Origin: Imbricaverruca yamaguchii
Taxonomy: Eukaryota > Arthropoda > Thecostraca > Neoverrucidae
Direction of reading: 5' to 3'
Length of the DNA: 64,000 nt
Assembly: GCA_034440575.1 (NCBI GenBank)
Contig: JAOTOL010001633.1
Location: 1,955,001 to 2,019,000, forward strand
Part shown: positions 23,262 through 35,916 of the stretch, in pieces
Layout: each line of letters starts with the position of its first letter
Position numbering within the stretch: position 1 is the stretch's first letter
The notes under the pieces: generated by a model
Seen by the model: the letters and a program-made list of their open reading frames with translations, nothing else
Told to the model about the DNA's origin: nothing
Database searches by the model: none
Program-made: the position numbers and the translations under genes

Positions 23262-24300
23262 TCTGGAACGGAACGACCTGCTCGATGAATTTCAGTTCGG
23301 CTTCCAGCGTCAAAATCAATCCCAGACAATCGCATTCAACCAGTGCACATCAAACGGTGTATGTGCTGCAAACACACAACAATAGCTGCATACTTAGACG
23401 CAACTGCCACATTCGACCGGGTATACAAGTCCGCACATACAAGCCAACTTAACAAGCCATGTCTAGGCGGACACATAGCACACTACGCTCTCAACTTCAT
23501 CAGAGACAGCACCCTAAGGATCAAATGCGGCAGAGTCACATCAAGCACCACACCTCAGGAACAGGGCCAGGCACAACGGAGCGCGCTCTCACCGAATCTC
23601 TTCCTCATCATGATGAATGATACATCACTTCAATACTCTCTTTTCGCGGACGACATAGCCACTTGGAGAACAGCACAATGTATTTTGAAAGCCAAGAAAC
23701 AATTCAACCAGCACTAGGCCACATCTCAGATTAGTGCAAAACTTGTGGATTTGTGCAAAACAGATTAGTGCAAAACAGATTAGTGCAAAACAAAACCTTG
23801 TCCGCAGAAAAATCCGCCACAATCACAAATAACCGTCTAAGACCCACACTTACAGTTTTTATTCGCATCAACGGAAACGCCATTGAACAAGTGAAAAGCT
23901 TTAGGTTCTTATGAATAATTTGTATCAGAACCTTGGCTTCAACACAGATATCACTCACATAAAATATGCGAAACGCATCAAACTACTCCGTGCACAAGTA
24001 GGCACATATTTGGATGGGGACAGGAAAGCACTCCTGCGTATCTACAAAGCAACAGTCCCATCCATCCTATAATACCATAAATTACAATCTTTGCTACCAC
24101 TTCGCCGACATTAAACATAGCATTCGAAGTCATTCAAAACAGCGACATCAGAGCGACCACGGAAGCCCTCAGCTGCATACCCATAGTTAGTCTTCTAATA
24201 GAATCCGGCATCCTTAGCATCAGTTTTAGGACATCACAAATGTGCCGCTGCTACATCAAAATCAATTATACTGAAAACTGCCCTGCACAGCGACCCTTTT
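23262..24300 (+). pseudogene. broken reverse transcriptase of a non-LTR retrotransposon
   Basis: Motifs of a LINE-type reverse transcriptase appear in order but in shifting frames. They are: LLDEFQFGFQRQ (finger motif before the palm), AYLDATATFDRV (palm motif A, normally a LDxxxAFD pattern), RSALSPNLFLIM (the QGSxLSPxLF motif), LFADDIA (catalytic FADD, about 23639-23659), then the thumb-like INGNAIEQVKSFRFL, YLGFNTDITHIKYAKRIK and LLRIYKATVPSIL. Frameshifts occur after the finger motif and after the FADD segment. A 15-bp word, CAGATTAGTGCAAAA, is repeated at about 23728-23795. Endonuclease and ORF1 are absent, so it is a 5'-truncated dead copy. Its RT style resembles the Jockey/R1/I side of the LINE tree more than CR1; clade assignment is tentative. 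Confidence 0.75.
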
Positions 24301-24599
24301 GGACTAGCAGGCACGATAAGGGACGGTTTGGTGGGCGCAGACTCCCACCACTTAGTGTTAATATTGCCACGGCTCTTTCAGATATCAATCTCACAATGCC
24401 AACCACCGCACAACGACGGTACCCTGCAAGTTCTGTCTCGCTTTGCTACCGATACATACGCTTCAATGTTCAACTGGGCGTGGTAACATCAGGCACCAGC
24501 TATGGGTTCGTGTAATATCTTGATAGCTTATTGCGAACTAAATATATCAATTCAAAGGAACATTATTCTCCTTGATCTCAGTTAACCCACAATCACTTT

Positions 24600-25434
24600 T
24601 TAACCCGCGCCGTCTCTCCGGTCAGATCCCCACACCCCGTCTCGGGGGTGGGGGGAGGGGCGGATAGTAACCCCCCTGTAAAATCCAAACTAAGCGTCGC
24701 ACGAAAAATGCACGAAAAACGAAAGAGGTGTCATCGGAAAGCGCTCGACGAGCAGGGTCCGGATTCACCCCCAAAACAATTTCCCCCAAAAATGACGTCA
24801 CCAGTTGGGCTAGATTTTCACGACTTTTCACGATTTACATTGTTTTTGGATCTGGGGAGTTCATTTTTGGAACATATGAAATCCAAAATTTATTTGGAAT
24901 GAGAAAAGGACACCGAAATTGACAAGGGTTTTTATTTTTTTGAAATATCGAAATTTTGAATTTTCAAGTTTTCTTTAATTTTCCTATTCCAGTGGGTAGA
25001 GCAGACCGAGAAACGTTGTTGGAAGTCAACTTGCCCTAATAAAAAATGCTTACTTTAGCCAGAATCTTCTATTTGGTGACAAATATGCAAAATTTATTTT
25101 TAGTCAAAAACAAAACAAAAAAGAGAAAAATTCCACTCGTACGTTTTGTTGCATCCCTAAAGATAAGCGAACGCTGAAAGTTTCATTAAAATATCTGGAT
25201 CCGTTAAAAGGTGACGATTGGTTGAACCTTTTGGGAGGTTACCTCACTTGACCTTGACTAACTCGTTGACCCTAGATGACCTGACTTCAAAATGTATAAA
25301 CCAGCATGCCAAATTGATGTGGGAAAAGGTATGCCAAATTTGGGCGCGCTGTCATGCGCCGTTCGTCCACTATCCGCGAAAAACCTGAGGAGGGGCGGTT
25401 GAAGACCCCCCCCCCCCGAGACTGGACGGATTAA
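24600..25434 (+). mobile_element. 0.84-kb TTAA-flanked element, copy 1 (piggyBac-like MITE)
   Basis: Bounded by TTAA at 24600-24603 and 25431-25434, with imperfect inverted tips (CCCGCGCCGTCTC left; TCCGTCCAGTCTC read inward from the right) and G/C tracts just inside each end. No coding capacity. Internal landmarks: TGACGTCA at 24793-24800; a TGACCT/TTGACC-rich stretch at 25248-25285; GGTATGCCAAATTT then a GGCGC/GCGCC stem at about 25328-25360; and CGAAAAACCTGAGG near the right end. A 35073-35916 copy is inverted and similar throughout. TTAA target duplication with CCC tips is characteristic of piggyBac-type transposons; without a transposase this remains inference. Confidence 0.78.
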
Positions 25435-26165
25435 TATATCCCCTGTATGCATTGCGCTTTGTGTTGATCGCTTTGTCTTTCCTCAAGGTAAGCGGGATAT
25501 CGGCCTTTATGTTGATGCTGACTCCGCACTGCACGAGCCAATCTAAGAGCATGGATTGGCTCGGCCGCTCCAAGGACATCAGAAACAAGAGGTTATCCCA
25601 CGAGATTGACGATATCCGCCTAGTGTGACGATGTGACGTGACGATGACGTGACGATGCCCGCATCCTGCGCGCCATCCAGCCGTCGTCACTTCGAATGTC
25701 GTCGGCACCGCACTGGCGGCTGCGTCTCGCCTGCACATTAGCGGGTGGATTCTCAACAACGTGGCGCTGGAATCCGTCAGCGCCACTTACAACGCCCTGA
25801 AGAAACTGCTAGCAGTGCAAGCCCCGCTTTGTTGGCTTTGGTTCGCCGCCAGATGTGAGCCCAGCCGGAGACGTTCCATGTACTAGCGGCACGAGTGTGG
25901 CTTATCCCGCCGAGGGCGTCGTTGAAAGTATAGCCGGCGCAGAGATGGCAGCAGAGTTCGGTACAAAACACGTGCTGACCGCCGAAACGTCTCACATCGG
26001 CTGATCGTTCGACGGAACGCCCCTGCTGACGTGGCACACGCAAGCTGCGTCACAAAAAGAGTGCCGTGAAGAAAACCTCTCTGGAACAACTTTGTCTGCA
26101 GCATCGCTGAGGCCATGGAGAGAACTGTGATCTACCGCAAGTTGCCAAATAATTTGGAGGTAGCT
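25435..26165. other. no recognisable gene
   Basis: A 138-codon minus-strand frame (25370-25786) contains a plausible peptide (ERPSQSMLLDWLVQCGVSI) that I cannot place. It overlaps the end of the TTAA element and is not supported as a gene. Confidence 0.35.
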
Positions 26166-26385
26166 GCTGCCATGGCTGTGGGGAAGTCACTGACTTGGCT
26201 GTGAGGCTGCTTCTGTCATGGCTGTGAGGTGGTTACTGCCGCGCCTGTCGGGTTGTGAAGTTGTGACTGTCATGGTTGTGAGGCTGCCACTGCCATGGCT
26301 GTGAGATGACCACTGTCATGGCTAGGAGGTTGTCGCTGCCGCACCTGTGAGCCTGCCAATGTTATGCCTGTGCCAATGTTATGCC
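26166..26385. repeat. degenerate ~24-bp minisatellite
   Basis: Units of CATGGCTGTGAGGYTGYYACTG recur about eight or nine times with many substitutions. Confidence 0.75.
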
Positions 26386-27621
26386 TGCCAACCTAAAACT
26401 TGCATTCGAAGTTCACACCTCGAATCGTTAGTGACACTGGCTGGTCCGGAAATATCACAACGATCAGACAGAGCAGAACTTTGGTCGCCATGGGAACCTG
26501 TCCTGAAACAAAATCGGGTTGAAGAACAATCGATGGATGTGCTATAGGAACTTTTCAATAATTCACTGCTTCCTGATCAACGGAGGCCTTTGCTTGATCT
26601 GGGACAAATGCTCTCAATACCCCCCCCCCCCCCATTGCACTCCGGATCCCCGCCAATGGTCTTTTATCAGATTGATTTGAAGTGCATCCTGGTCCGTGCA
26701 GCCGGTGGTTCAATATCTTGGCCGTACCTGCAAGCGGTTAAGCATGTCGTATTATTTGCTTTTCCTTCTGTATAACCTGCAGCAATCTGACGGTGCACAA
26801 AAGACTTCATCACCAAGCGTCTCGCCTCCCCTGAACTATCCTCGTGCAACAAATAACTGCAACAACAATGTCCAGTTCCATTATATTGAGTTCACAAGTT
26901 TCATTTTGTATGTAAAAGCTCAAAAGCGGCCCGGTAACACCACCGGTCCAACACTGCGCTATATTGCAAGCCGCTCATATGCAGGTCACGGAGGCTTGCG
27001 CTGCGCCTGCAGTTGACAAGGTTTACAATGTTGGGTGCGGCGACGCAAGCACCGCTTCTGCGCCGCCGATCCCGATGCTGGCCAGGCTCAAATTGCCGGC
27101 AAAGTGGCGCCGTGTCGACGTTGGCGGCCCAATCTGAGCCGGAACTCCGCAGCGAATAATTGTGGCACGCATAATTGACTCGGGCAGTGTCATTCGGCTA
27201 CCGAAGCGGCAACTGAAGTCAGTCCGGCCACCTGCTGTGTGAGCAATGCGGTCGATAGGCCCGTACCTCAACACAAGCAACCTGTTCAGTGCCCGGGCTG
27301 GGCTTCCACGACGTCACGTATCGCAGTGATTGGTGCAAGACCGAACTGACTGGTGCCCAAACCTGTCGAAAACCACGCACTAATCGACAACTTCGCTCAG
27401 CATGGGAAACTACGAAACCAAACTTGGCATCAGATTAAGGTATTTGTTTCACTGAGGCTACAAAGAGTGTGATGAGATATGAAGGTGACAGTAACATGCT
27501 CCTCCTCAAAGCTATAATAAATTGACACGATGGCTTAATCACGTTGCAATATACTTGTTTTCGTTCTGACTTACTTTGCGAAGGATTTCTTATTAAAAGC
27601 TATCTTTATATCAGGTGAATC
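26386..27621. other. no recognisable gene
   Basis: Contains a C14 tract at about 26620-26634. Frames of up to 106 codons lack motifs. Confidence 0.4.
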
Positions 27622-27735
27622 ATTTCCGGTCAAATCCTCACATCCCGTCTCTGTGGACGTCCCCACTCAACCCCCTCTAATCTGCAAACTAAGCGTCGCA
27701 CGAACACGAAAGAGGTGCCATGGGAAAGCCATAGA
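27622..27735 (+). mobile_element. left-end fragment of the 0.84-kb TTAA element
   Basis: TTTCCGGTCAAATCC, CATCCCGTCTCTG, AAACTAAGCGTCGCACGAA and CGAAAGAGGTGCCAT match 24615-24735 in order. The rest of the element is missing. Confidence 0.75.
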
Positions 27736-28860
<1,125 letters not shown>

Positions 28861-29777
28861 CGACTTGGGATCAATCTTTCAGACCAGGGTGTAGCCTAGC
28901 TATTATTGTGCAATGTCGTAGAACCTGGCTTATTAACTTTAGATGGTCCAGTACTGCGGTCCCGATTTAATCTGCTCCTTCTTCCGAGTCGCTCATCCTC
29001 CTCTGCACAACACCAGTTGCAGATAATAGTATATTCCCGTAAGGGCAATATTTATTAGTGTTGATACGAGACGCTAGGTGACGACAGCTCAACCCGCGCC
29101 TTATGGCGCGGCGTGTAACTCGGCAGGCTGTTCCCGTCATCTTTGGTGGCATCAAACTACTACGATCTATACTTACAGCCGGTAGATGTCGCAACCGGCG
29201 GACCACTCGCGGAACTTCTGGTTACGGAACTAAGCCAGAAAAAAATGAAATCCGGGATTAATGGGCCAGTACGCTTCCGTAACTCTGAAAGATAATAAAT
29301 GGGCAGATGGGAACACGCAGTATTACTAAGTTCCACGCAGAAATTAATTCACAGCTGAAATGTGTTGTGACATCTGGCAACGTCCCCCTTCCGCCGCAGC
29401 CGAGCACCTTCCGGCCGGAAAAACGGAAGGACAGGGTTGATAGTCTAGCCCACCCCCACCCCAACAACCACACCTCTGCCTGTGACGCCCATTTCCAGTC
29501 TCCTCCTTCCGTCCGAGACGGTCTTTCAGCCGTATAGCGACGAAAACGGAACGGCTGAAACTAACTGGAGTCCAAACCATCGAAAGCCAAACCGTAGGTC
29601 GCAACCGCAAAGAAAAGACAAACTCCAGCGAACGAGTAAGTAAATGCTAACATTACATTCTAGGTAAACTCAAGTACTCTTTTTTTAGGAAATGTTAAAG
29701 CTTACCACGTATCACTGCCAATTTTAACCTTGTTCACGACCATATTACTCGCACTAAAATGCTGCGTTAAGTTATTA
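28861..29777. other. no recognisable gene
   Basis: Small inverted repeat CCTTCCGGCCGGAA near 29407. No gene supported. Confidence 0.4.
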
Positions 29778-29925
29778 GTGATGCAACGTGTAAATTGGTA
29801 ATGTACATCACATTCGTGATGTAGATTGTAGATTGGTAATTTTCATATCGGTCATGATGCAGCGTGTAGATTGGTAATATACATCTCAGTTGTGATGTAG
29901 CGTGCATATTGGTAATGCACACCTA
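29778..29925. repeat. 38-bp diverged tandem repeat, 3.9 copies
   Basis: Starts at 29778, 29816, 29854 and 29892 are exactly 38 bp apart. Each unit reads RTGATGYAGCGTGTAGATT and then GGTAAT with a variable tail. Confidence 0.9.
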
Positions 29926-30095
29926 AAGACATGCATATGTACACTGCACTATGATCTGTCTGGAGGTGGGACCAAGTTTTGTGAGATAGAGACGTACCCT
30001 GGGCGGAGCAGGTTCCGTAAAACTTGAGATATCACTCAATCGAGGAATTTCAATGCAGCGAAATAATTTCAACTGATAGCTCATCGTTCGGCCGA

Positions 30096-30226
30096 TGATG
30101 CCCCCACTAAAGCGACGTGCGAGTCCGCGACTTTACCTCGCCGGCTGCCATTTTACCCCCTCAGACCTATGATGCCCCCACCAGAGCGACCTTACCTCGC
30201 CAACTGTCAATCTACCCTCTCAGTCA
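30096..30226. repeat. diverged tandem duplication
   Basis: ATGATGCCCCCACTAAAGCG (30096) and ATGATGCCCCCACCAGAGCG (about 30170) each continue to TTACCTCGCC, CTGYCA and TACCCYCTCAG. The second copy lacks about 17 bp. Confidence 0.8.
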
Positions 30227-32652
30227 GTGGTTAAGCATGAGTGGGCATGGCGGCTCGTGATCTGTCGTGCTGAGAGATTGGTCGTCGATGGAGACCAGCG
30301 CCCTACGCGACTGACCTAACGGATCATCAATCCTTTAATGACATCTGTAACTGCTGCCGTCGCTATCTTCTGCATCGCAAGATATCTCTCTCGTCTCATT
30401 ATTCTCCCCAGCGCATACCGTCATGCCATGATGCCGTCCAGTACAAATTGTGTTGGGATAAATGGCTACTAATCTTAGGAGAGGGTGATATCTTCTTTTC
30501 AAAATAGTCGGTTGCTGGAAGTTGTGGTCGGTTGACGAACTGGTCTTCTAATGAGTTGTGTTCGCCACATTGTAGCATGCAAGATGTTACTACTTTGACA
30601 AGAATCCAGCGATCATCCCCATTGGAGAAGCTCGGAAGCGGCATCAGTGTTGCCCAGCCATTACACGCGCATCTATGCCGATACGAGCTTCGAGCGTTTA
30701 ATCTGGCCCCATCAGTTGTCCGTGTGAATGCTGTGCCGTTGAATATGATATGTCAATAAATGGCCACGCTCGTCAGCTACACCATAATGGTGATCCTGTG
30801 GCTTTGTCTTAAGTACACCAGCCCCGCCTGCAGTTGCCAATGCCCGAAGTTTCGGGAAAATTTGGCTGACCTCTAATCTGCCCTGGAGGGTAGCTGGTTG
30901 AGGGACCTGCGACCTGCCCTGAAAGGTAGCTGGCTCAGAAAACTGACAAGCGTCCTTGTGGCACACAACATGCTCGTCTCCTTTTGCTTACCTGACTTCA
31001 TATCAGTTAAGGATAAAATGGGAGTCACCTCGCCTCTGCATCCTCAGTGACGTTACATTAGCACATTTATCCATGGAAAACGTGTTCTTGGTATTTTCTG
31101 GTAGGATAGGCTGCAACAACAACAAAAACACAATTACCTATGTTAAAAGATAAGACATTACAAATAATGCTATGTTCATGGAACTCACATTGAACACCTT
31201 ACCCTTGCCCATCACAACAAACCTCATTTACACAACCATTGATCAGTTACCTAGCCAGTGGGTCGCGCAGTTTCGGATGCAATTTTGAAAAGTATTTAGC
31301 TCGGCTGCGTCCAAATATATCAGTTCGTACCATCTACAAAATTGCCATGTTGTGGTATTACTCTTGTTGCATCTAGATCTGGTAGCAGAGTAAGTAATAC
31401 AGCATTGGTGCCGGTGGGACGAAGTGGATAGCTCCTTTCGTGTCGGGGAACCTTGAGGAATATCAATAATTGTAATTAATATTGGAGGTGTCTTACCGAA
31501 TATGATCAACTTAAGAATTTTGCCGAATTTTCCGACGTTTTATCCACTCTGTTCTGCCCAGCTTTGGGGGGAGGGGGGATGGATTAATGGCGGATTCCGA
31601 GCTCCGATCCACCTCCAATAGCATAGCATGAACCTGATAAGCTTTGCATAGAACGGATAGGCGCAGCCAAGGGGACCCGAACCCAAAAATTATCTAGATT
31701 CAATAATATATTTCACGACGTAGAACCCAAAACTTTTCGCGCACTTCGCGCGCCGAAAGCTGTCCTTTTTAAATGCAGTTTTCTTTTTGTCCGGTCCCTC
31801 TTTTCGTTACATTTTGGGGATCGAATCTCGTAGGAAAATCCTGGCTGCACCATTGAAAGAATGAATCAACTTCAAGGCGTCTCTTCCCACTTCTCCCCTA
31901 ACTTTGAGACAGTTCCCTTGCCAATGCACTGTACTCAATACAAAGGAAAAAATTGTGAACTTCAAAATATCGATCGGCTGGTAAAAAGAGAAGTTTGATT
32001 AATTGGTTAGCAAATGCCACTGTTCTATAATAGTACTGTACTACGACAGGTGAACCCGGAGTAAAACATTGAGGGTATGCGCCCTCCAAATAGCAGGACG
32101 TTGCGTCTCCCCGTCATGAGAAAACGTGTCCCCTTGGAGAAGCTCAACTAAGCTCTCTTGAATCATACAGGCAAAGGCACCCGTCTGGTAAGTTCAAAAG
32201 CGCCTTGCCACTTGCGAATGTAAGGGATATTTTGGCATTCTGGCTACGCCCCTCCATTCCACTATGCAGCCTGATTTTCCGACATCATACTTCTCGATAT
32301 TTAAAAAGAACATTCTAGGCACACTTTATTAGACATTTATTGCTTTTATAATGATGCTTCGGAGCTACATTTCAGAAATCCAAGGGAGGAGAAGAACCAT
32401 TTGTCTTTTACTTCTCATTCCGACTTCTCTTCCCCACCCACAACTGGCCGGCTACATCCCGCAAATGCGCCTCGCCACCGAAAGCTACAGCCGGAATCAT
32501 ACCTCCGAGGGAAGTGCGCCCCTTCAGGCCGGATCCAGGTGCACCCACTTAAAACACGTGACTCCTACAACGTGAGATAGTATCCTCGAGGTAAGTGCCA
32601 CCATCGATTTTGTTCATGTGAATCATGTGATATTATGGTAATTACATTTTTT
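30227..32652. other. no recognisable gene
   Basis: Contains a small 36-bp direct duplication around 30884-30945 (CTGCCCTGRARGGTAGCTGG twice). A 74-codon frame at 32351-32575 starts with a hydrophobic stretch (CLLLLIPTSL) but has no other support. Confidence 0.35.
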
Positions 32653-32722
32653 CTAACACGCGCCCTGGAGGGCCTCGGAAAATTACGCGCACTGGAGGTG
32701 TGGGGCCGATTCCGCCCCCTAT
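32653..32722 (-). mobile_element. two adjacent end fragments of the 33276-type TTAA element
   Basis: TAACACGCGCCCTGGAGG (32654-32671), then TTACGCGCACTGGAGGTG and GGGCCGATTCCGCCCCC, are reverse complements of right ends like that at 33590-33629. Two such ends in a row suggest nested insertion or partial duplication. Confidence 0.55.
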
Positions 32723-32805
32723 GATATCGGCTCCTACTGAGGCTATAACAACAAAATCCGCAGGGTGGATGGGCACGATAGTGAACTCTAGTGTGTGCAA
32801 ATTTC

Positions 32806-33006
32806 ATGACCTCAGGTCAATATCTTCAAGGTCAAATGAGGTCAAAATCACAAAATGTTCTGGTTTTGCGTGGAATGGCTTGTCGATGTTATGGATCGCT
32901 GTGACTCTGGTTAAATGCTCCACAATTGGCATTAATGATGTTTTGGACATTACTAATGATGCAATGCAGATGCCAGATCCGCTATTTGACCTCAGGTCAC
33001 CTATAT
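32806..33006. repeat. segment bounded by GACCTCAGGTCA repeats
   Basis: GACCTCAGGTCA occurs at about 32810 and 32989 in the same orientation, with AAGGTCA and GAGGTCA close to the first. AGGTCA is the nuclear-receptor half-site. Here it is part of the repeat landscape and regulatory function is not implied. Confidence 0.45.
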
Positions 33007-33275
33007 AGGAGCACTTTAGCAGGGCATTACCTGCTTCAGCTACCGGAACCGGGCTGCACACCCGACTGTTCCGTTGGACGGTTCGGTACAATCGGCTTCG
33101 CAAAGAAAGGAGCGAAATACATGAATAAAGTATGGAAACGCTTAGGCACACCATGACAAACAGTAGATTTCGGAATGTGTAGGAAGTAACATGTAAAGTG
33201 ACATCAATCTCACGAGAGTCATTTGCATTTTTGACAACATACCGGTTGACCAAGTTTGGTTTCATTAGCTTGTCA

Positions 33276-33629
33276 TTAACTTGACCTGACTTGACCTCGG
33301 CGACCTAAAATGACTTAAATTATATATCATAACAATATGCATAGAACAAGCCCCTCGTGTTGTCAAGAACAGTTCCATTTTGCCAATATGCGGGAAACGC
33401 ATCAGCGCCGACTTTTGTGGTGTGGCGCTGCGAATTGTTTTTACTTTAACGGCCCATAATTTGAAAAGTTCTCTACCGACATTAATTTTTCTTACTTTAA
33501 ACAATGTGCCAATCATTTCCAAGTAGCTATGCAAAAAATGGCGTATATCGGGTGGTACAACATGGAGGTATGTACAAAATACCGGAGGGGTGGGCGGATT
33601 TTGCCATCCCCCTCCAGGGCGTGTGTTAA
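33276..33629 (+). mobile_element. 354-bp TTAA element, tandem unit 1
   Basis: Runs from TTAA (33276-33279) to TTAA (33626-33629). It opens with TTGACCTGACTTGACCTCG, contains a CAGCGCC/GGCGCTG hairpin (about 33404-33432) and ends with CCGGAGGGGTGGGCGG, a C-tract and CCTCCAGGGCGTGTG. It has no coding capacity. The right end resembles that of the 0.84-kb element (AAAACC, then GGAGG/GGGCGG, then a C-tract). Confidence 0.7.
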
Positions 33630-33995
33630 CCTGTCATAACCTTGACCTGACTTGACCTCGATAACCCAACATAACTTTGAAACAATATAGCATAACAATG
33701 TACACCGAACAAGTCGCTAGTTTTGCCAAGAACATTTCATTTTTGTCAATATACGGGAAGCGCATCAGCGCCAATATTTGTGGTCTGGCGCTGAGAAAAT
33801 GTTTCGACTTTTGCGACCCCTAATTCGAATAAATTTGCGGTCGATTTCCATTTTTCTTGCTTTAAAGAACGCGCCGTTCATTTATAAGCAGGTACACAAA
33901 TAATGGGGTATATCAGCCGGTAAAATCTGGAGTTATCCACGAAAAACCGGAGGGGTGGGCGGATCCCCCCCCCCCCACTCCAGGGCGCGTGCTAA
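33630..33995 (+). mobile_element. TTAA element, tandem unit 2
   Basis: A second, diverged copy directly follows unit 1 in the same orientation. It keeps the TTGACCTGACTTGACCTCG opening, the CAGCGCC/GGCGCTG stem (about 33764-33793) and the right-end block, here with a C12 tract and ending CGCGTGCTAA (33992-33995). Head-to-tail arrangement around one shared TTAA suggests insertion into the TTAA of an existing copy, or unequal exchange. Confidence 0.7.
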
Positions 33996-35072
33996 GACAC
34001 CAGTGAAGTTTGGAGGTATGTCATCGACAGTTGTCTAAACAGCTTCAGATTTCAATGGCAAATGGCACGCAGCTTGGGATAATGTCTCACCAATACCTTC
34101 AATTATTGTTGGATGCATTCCACTCTGCTATTTTCCAATCATCATTCTATTTACTGCCATAGTTGTTCACTCGCAGCTTTTCAAGCTTAACTTTGCACTC
34201 TGACATGCAAGGTAAAGTATATTTTTTAGGAATCAGCCCTCCCTCATATAATTTTCACAAATTCCATAAATCACACATTTATAATCTCAACCCTCGAACT
34301 AGCTTCCTATTGGAGCAAGAATGCTTCCTTTCCTGAGCAACGCCTAGCCAGCTCTGTAGCCTTTTGGCCAGTCTCTTTTGCGGTCCGAGAATATTCATAG
34401 GGAACCAAAACTTAGCATGCGTCACGAGGATTCAAGAGACTCATCGACATAAAGTTATTCCAAGCTGATGAATTAGCATGGCAATGTAATATATTACTTT
34501 TAGTTACACAGCATAGCCGCGCTTAGACACCGTCAGTGCCCATGCTTCGCATCAATGCACCAGCAAAGTGGGATGAAGAACTTCCACCAATAGAAATAGC
34601 CGTTTTATTGACTGGCCGCCTTTGATTGGTTGTCAATCTTGGCCATCACCATCAAAAGTAGCGTGTTCTCTGTCGTAGAAACTGGATCCCGACTGGCGAC
34701 CAGGACCGATATGACATTCAAAATATGGGAGGAAAGCAACCAAAAAGCTGGCCGCATGGTCGGATGCGGTAATAGGTGTGGATAATTTTATAATTAAAAT
34801 GTGCGCTTTCCTGAGCTTACTTGGAAAATGTTGTCCAATTTCTAGTCTACGGAAGCATTCCAATCTACAAGATTGCACCTCTATCAACTTAGACGCATAT
34901 TGTTATGGACTCAGGACCGCTTTCTATATTATGGGGTATCTATCGCCTCACCTTGGTTCGGAATCATACCAAACCGATATGTGTTTTGGACAATGCCAAC
35001 TTGAGCAGCTTGCTCCCTGCCCTTCACAACACATCCCATTTAGACTAACACTGGCCAGTTATTGCATAGCTT
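33996..35072. other. no recognisable gene
   Basis: AT-rich. A 118-codon frame (34778-35134) runs into the next element and has no motif. Confidence 0.4.
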
Positions 35073-35916
35073 TTAACACGTCCCGTCACGGGGGAGGGTT
35101 TCTTCAACCGCCCCCTCAGGTTTTTCGGGGATAGTGGACGAACGGCGCGCGGAACCCCGCCCAAATTCGGAAAACCTTTTCCCACATCAATTTGGCATGT
35201 TAGGTCAAACTTTTGAAGTCAGGCCATCAAGGGTCAACGAGTTAATATAAGTCAAGTAAGGTCACCTCCACAAAACGTTCAGCCGGCCGTCATGCTTTAA
35301 CGGATACAAATATTTTAATGAAACTTTCAGCGTTTGCTTATCTTTAGGGATGCAACAAAACGTACGATAGGAATTTTTCATTTTTCCCTTTTTGACTACT
35401 TATAAATTTTGCATATTTGCCTCTTAGAGTTCAAATTGAAGATTCTAGCTAAAGTAAGCATTTTTATAGGAGCAAATTAACTTCCAACAACGTTTCTCGA
35501 TCAGCTCTACCCATTAGAAAAGGGAAATTAAAGAAAACTTGAAAACTAAAAATTTTGAAATAAAAAAAATACATTTTTATTTTTGTGGGTCGAAAAAATG
35601 TCATGGTACTGATCGATTTCGCTGTCCTTTTCTGATTCCAATATTTTTTTTTTCTCTCAAATATCCCCAAAATGAACTCCACATAGCCAAAAACATAATG
35701 CAAGTCGTGAAAAGTCGTGAAAATCTAGTCCCCCTAGTGACGTCACTTTTGGGGTAAAATTTATTTGGGGGTAGACCCGGGCCCTACTCGTCGAGCGCTT
35801 CCCGATGACACCTCTTTCGTTTTTGTGCGACATTTAGTTTTGATTTTAGAGAGGGTTACTTCCCCCCCCCCTCCCCGAGACGGGGTGTGATGATCTGACT
35901 GGAGAGACCGGGTTAA
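35073..35916 (-). mobile_element. 0.84-kb TTAA-flanked element, copy 2 (inverted)
   Basis: Bounded by TTAA at 35073-35076 and 35913-35916; opposite in orientation to copy 1 at 24600-25434 and similar over its whole length. Conserved landmarks: TGACGTCA at 35738-35745, the CTCGTCGAGCGCTT and ACACCTCTTTCG words, TTTTGCATATTTGC, ATCTTTAGGGATGCAACAAA, the GGTCA-rich stretch at 35205-35270 and a GC hairpin near 35135. The tips read TTAACACGTCCCGTC and, inward from the right, TTAACCCGGTCTCTCC. No coding capacity. Confidence 0.8.

Noticed and set aside
25370..25786. Possible transposase fragment on the minus strand
   Set aside because: No catalytic motif is visible, and part of the frame lies in the TTAA element end.
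32351..32600. Secreted-peptide exon with a splice donor (GAGGTAAGT near 32590)
   Set aside because: The open frame stops 15 bases before the donor-like site, so they do not form one exon.
33590..33995. Helitron 3' ends (hairpin then CTAA)
   Set aside because: One copy ends CTAA after a GC hairpin, but sister copies end TTAA, have related inverted tips and are flanked by TTAA on both sides, which fits a cut-and-paste element better.
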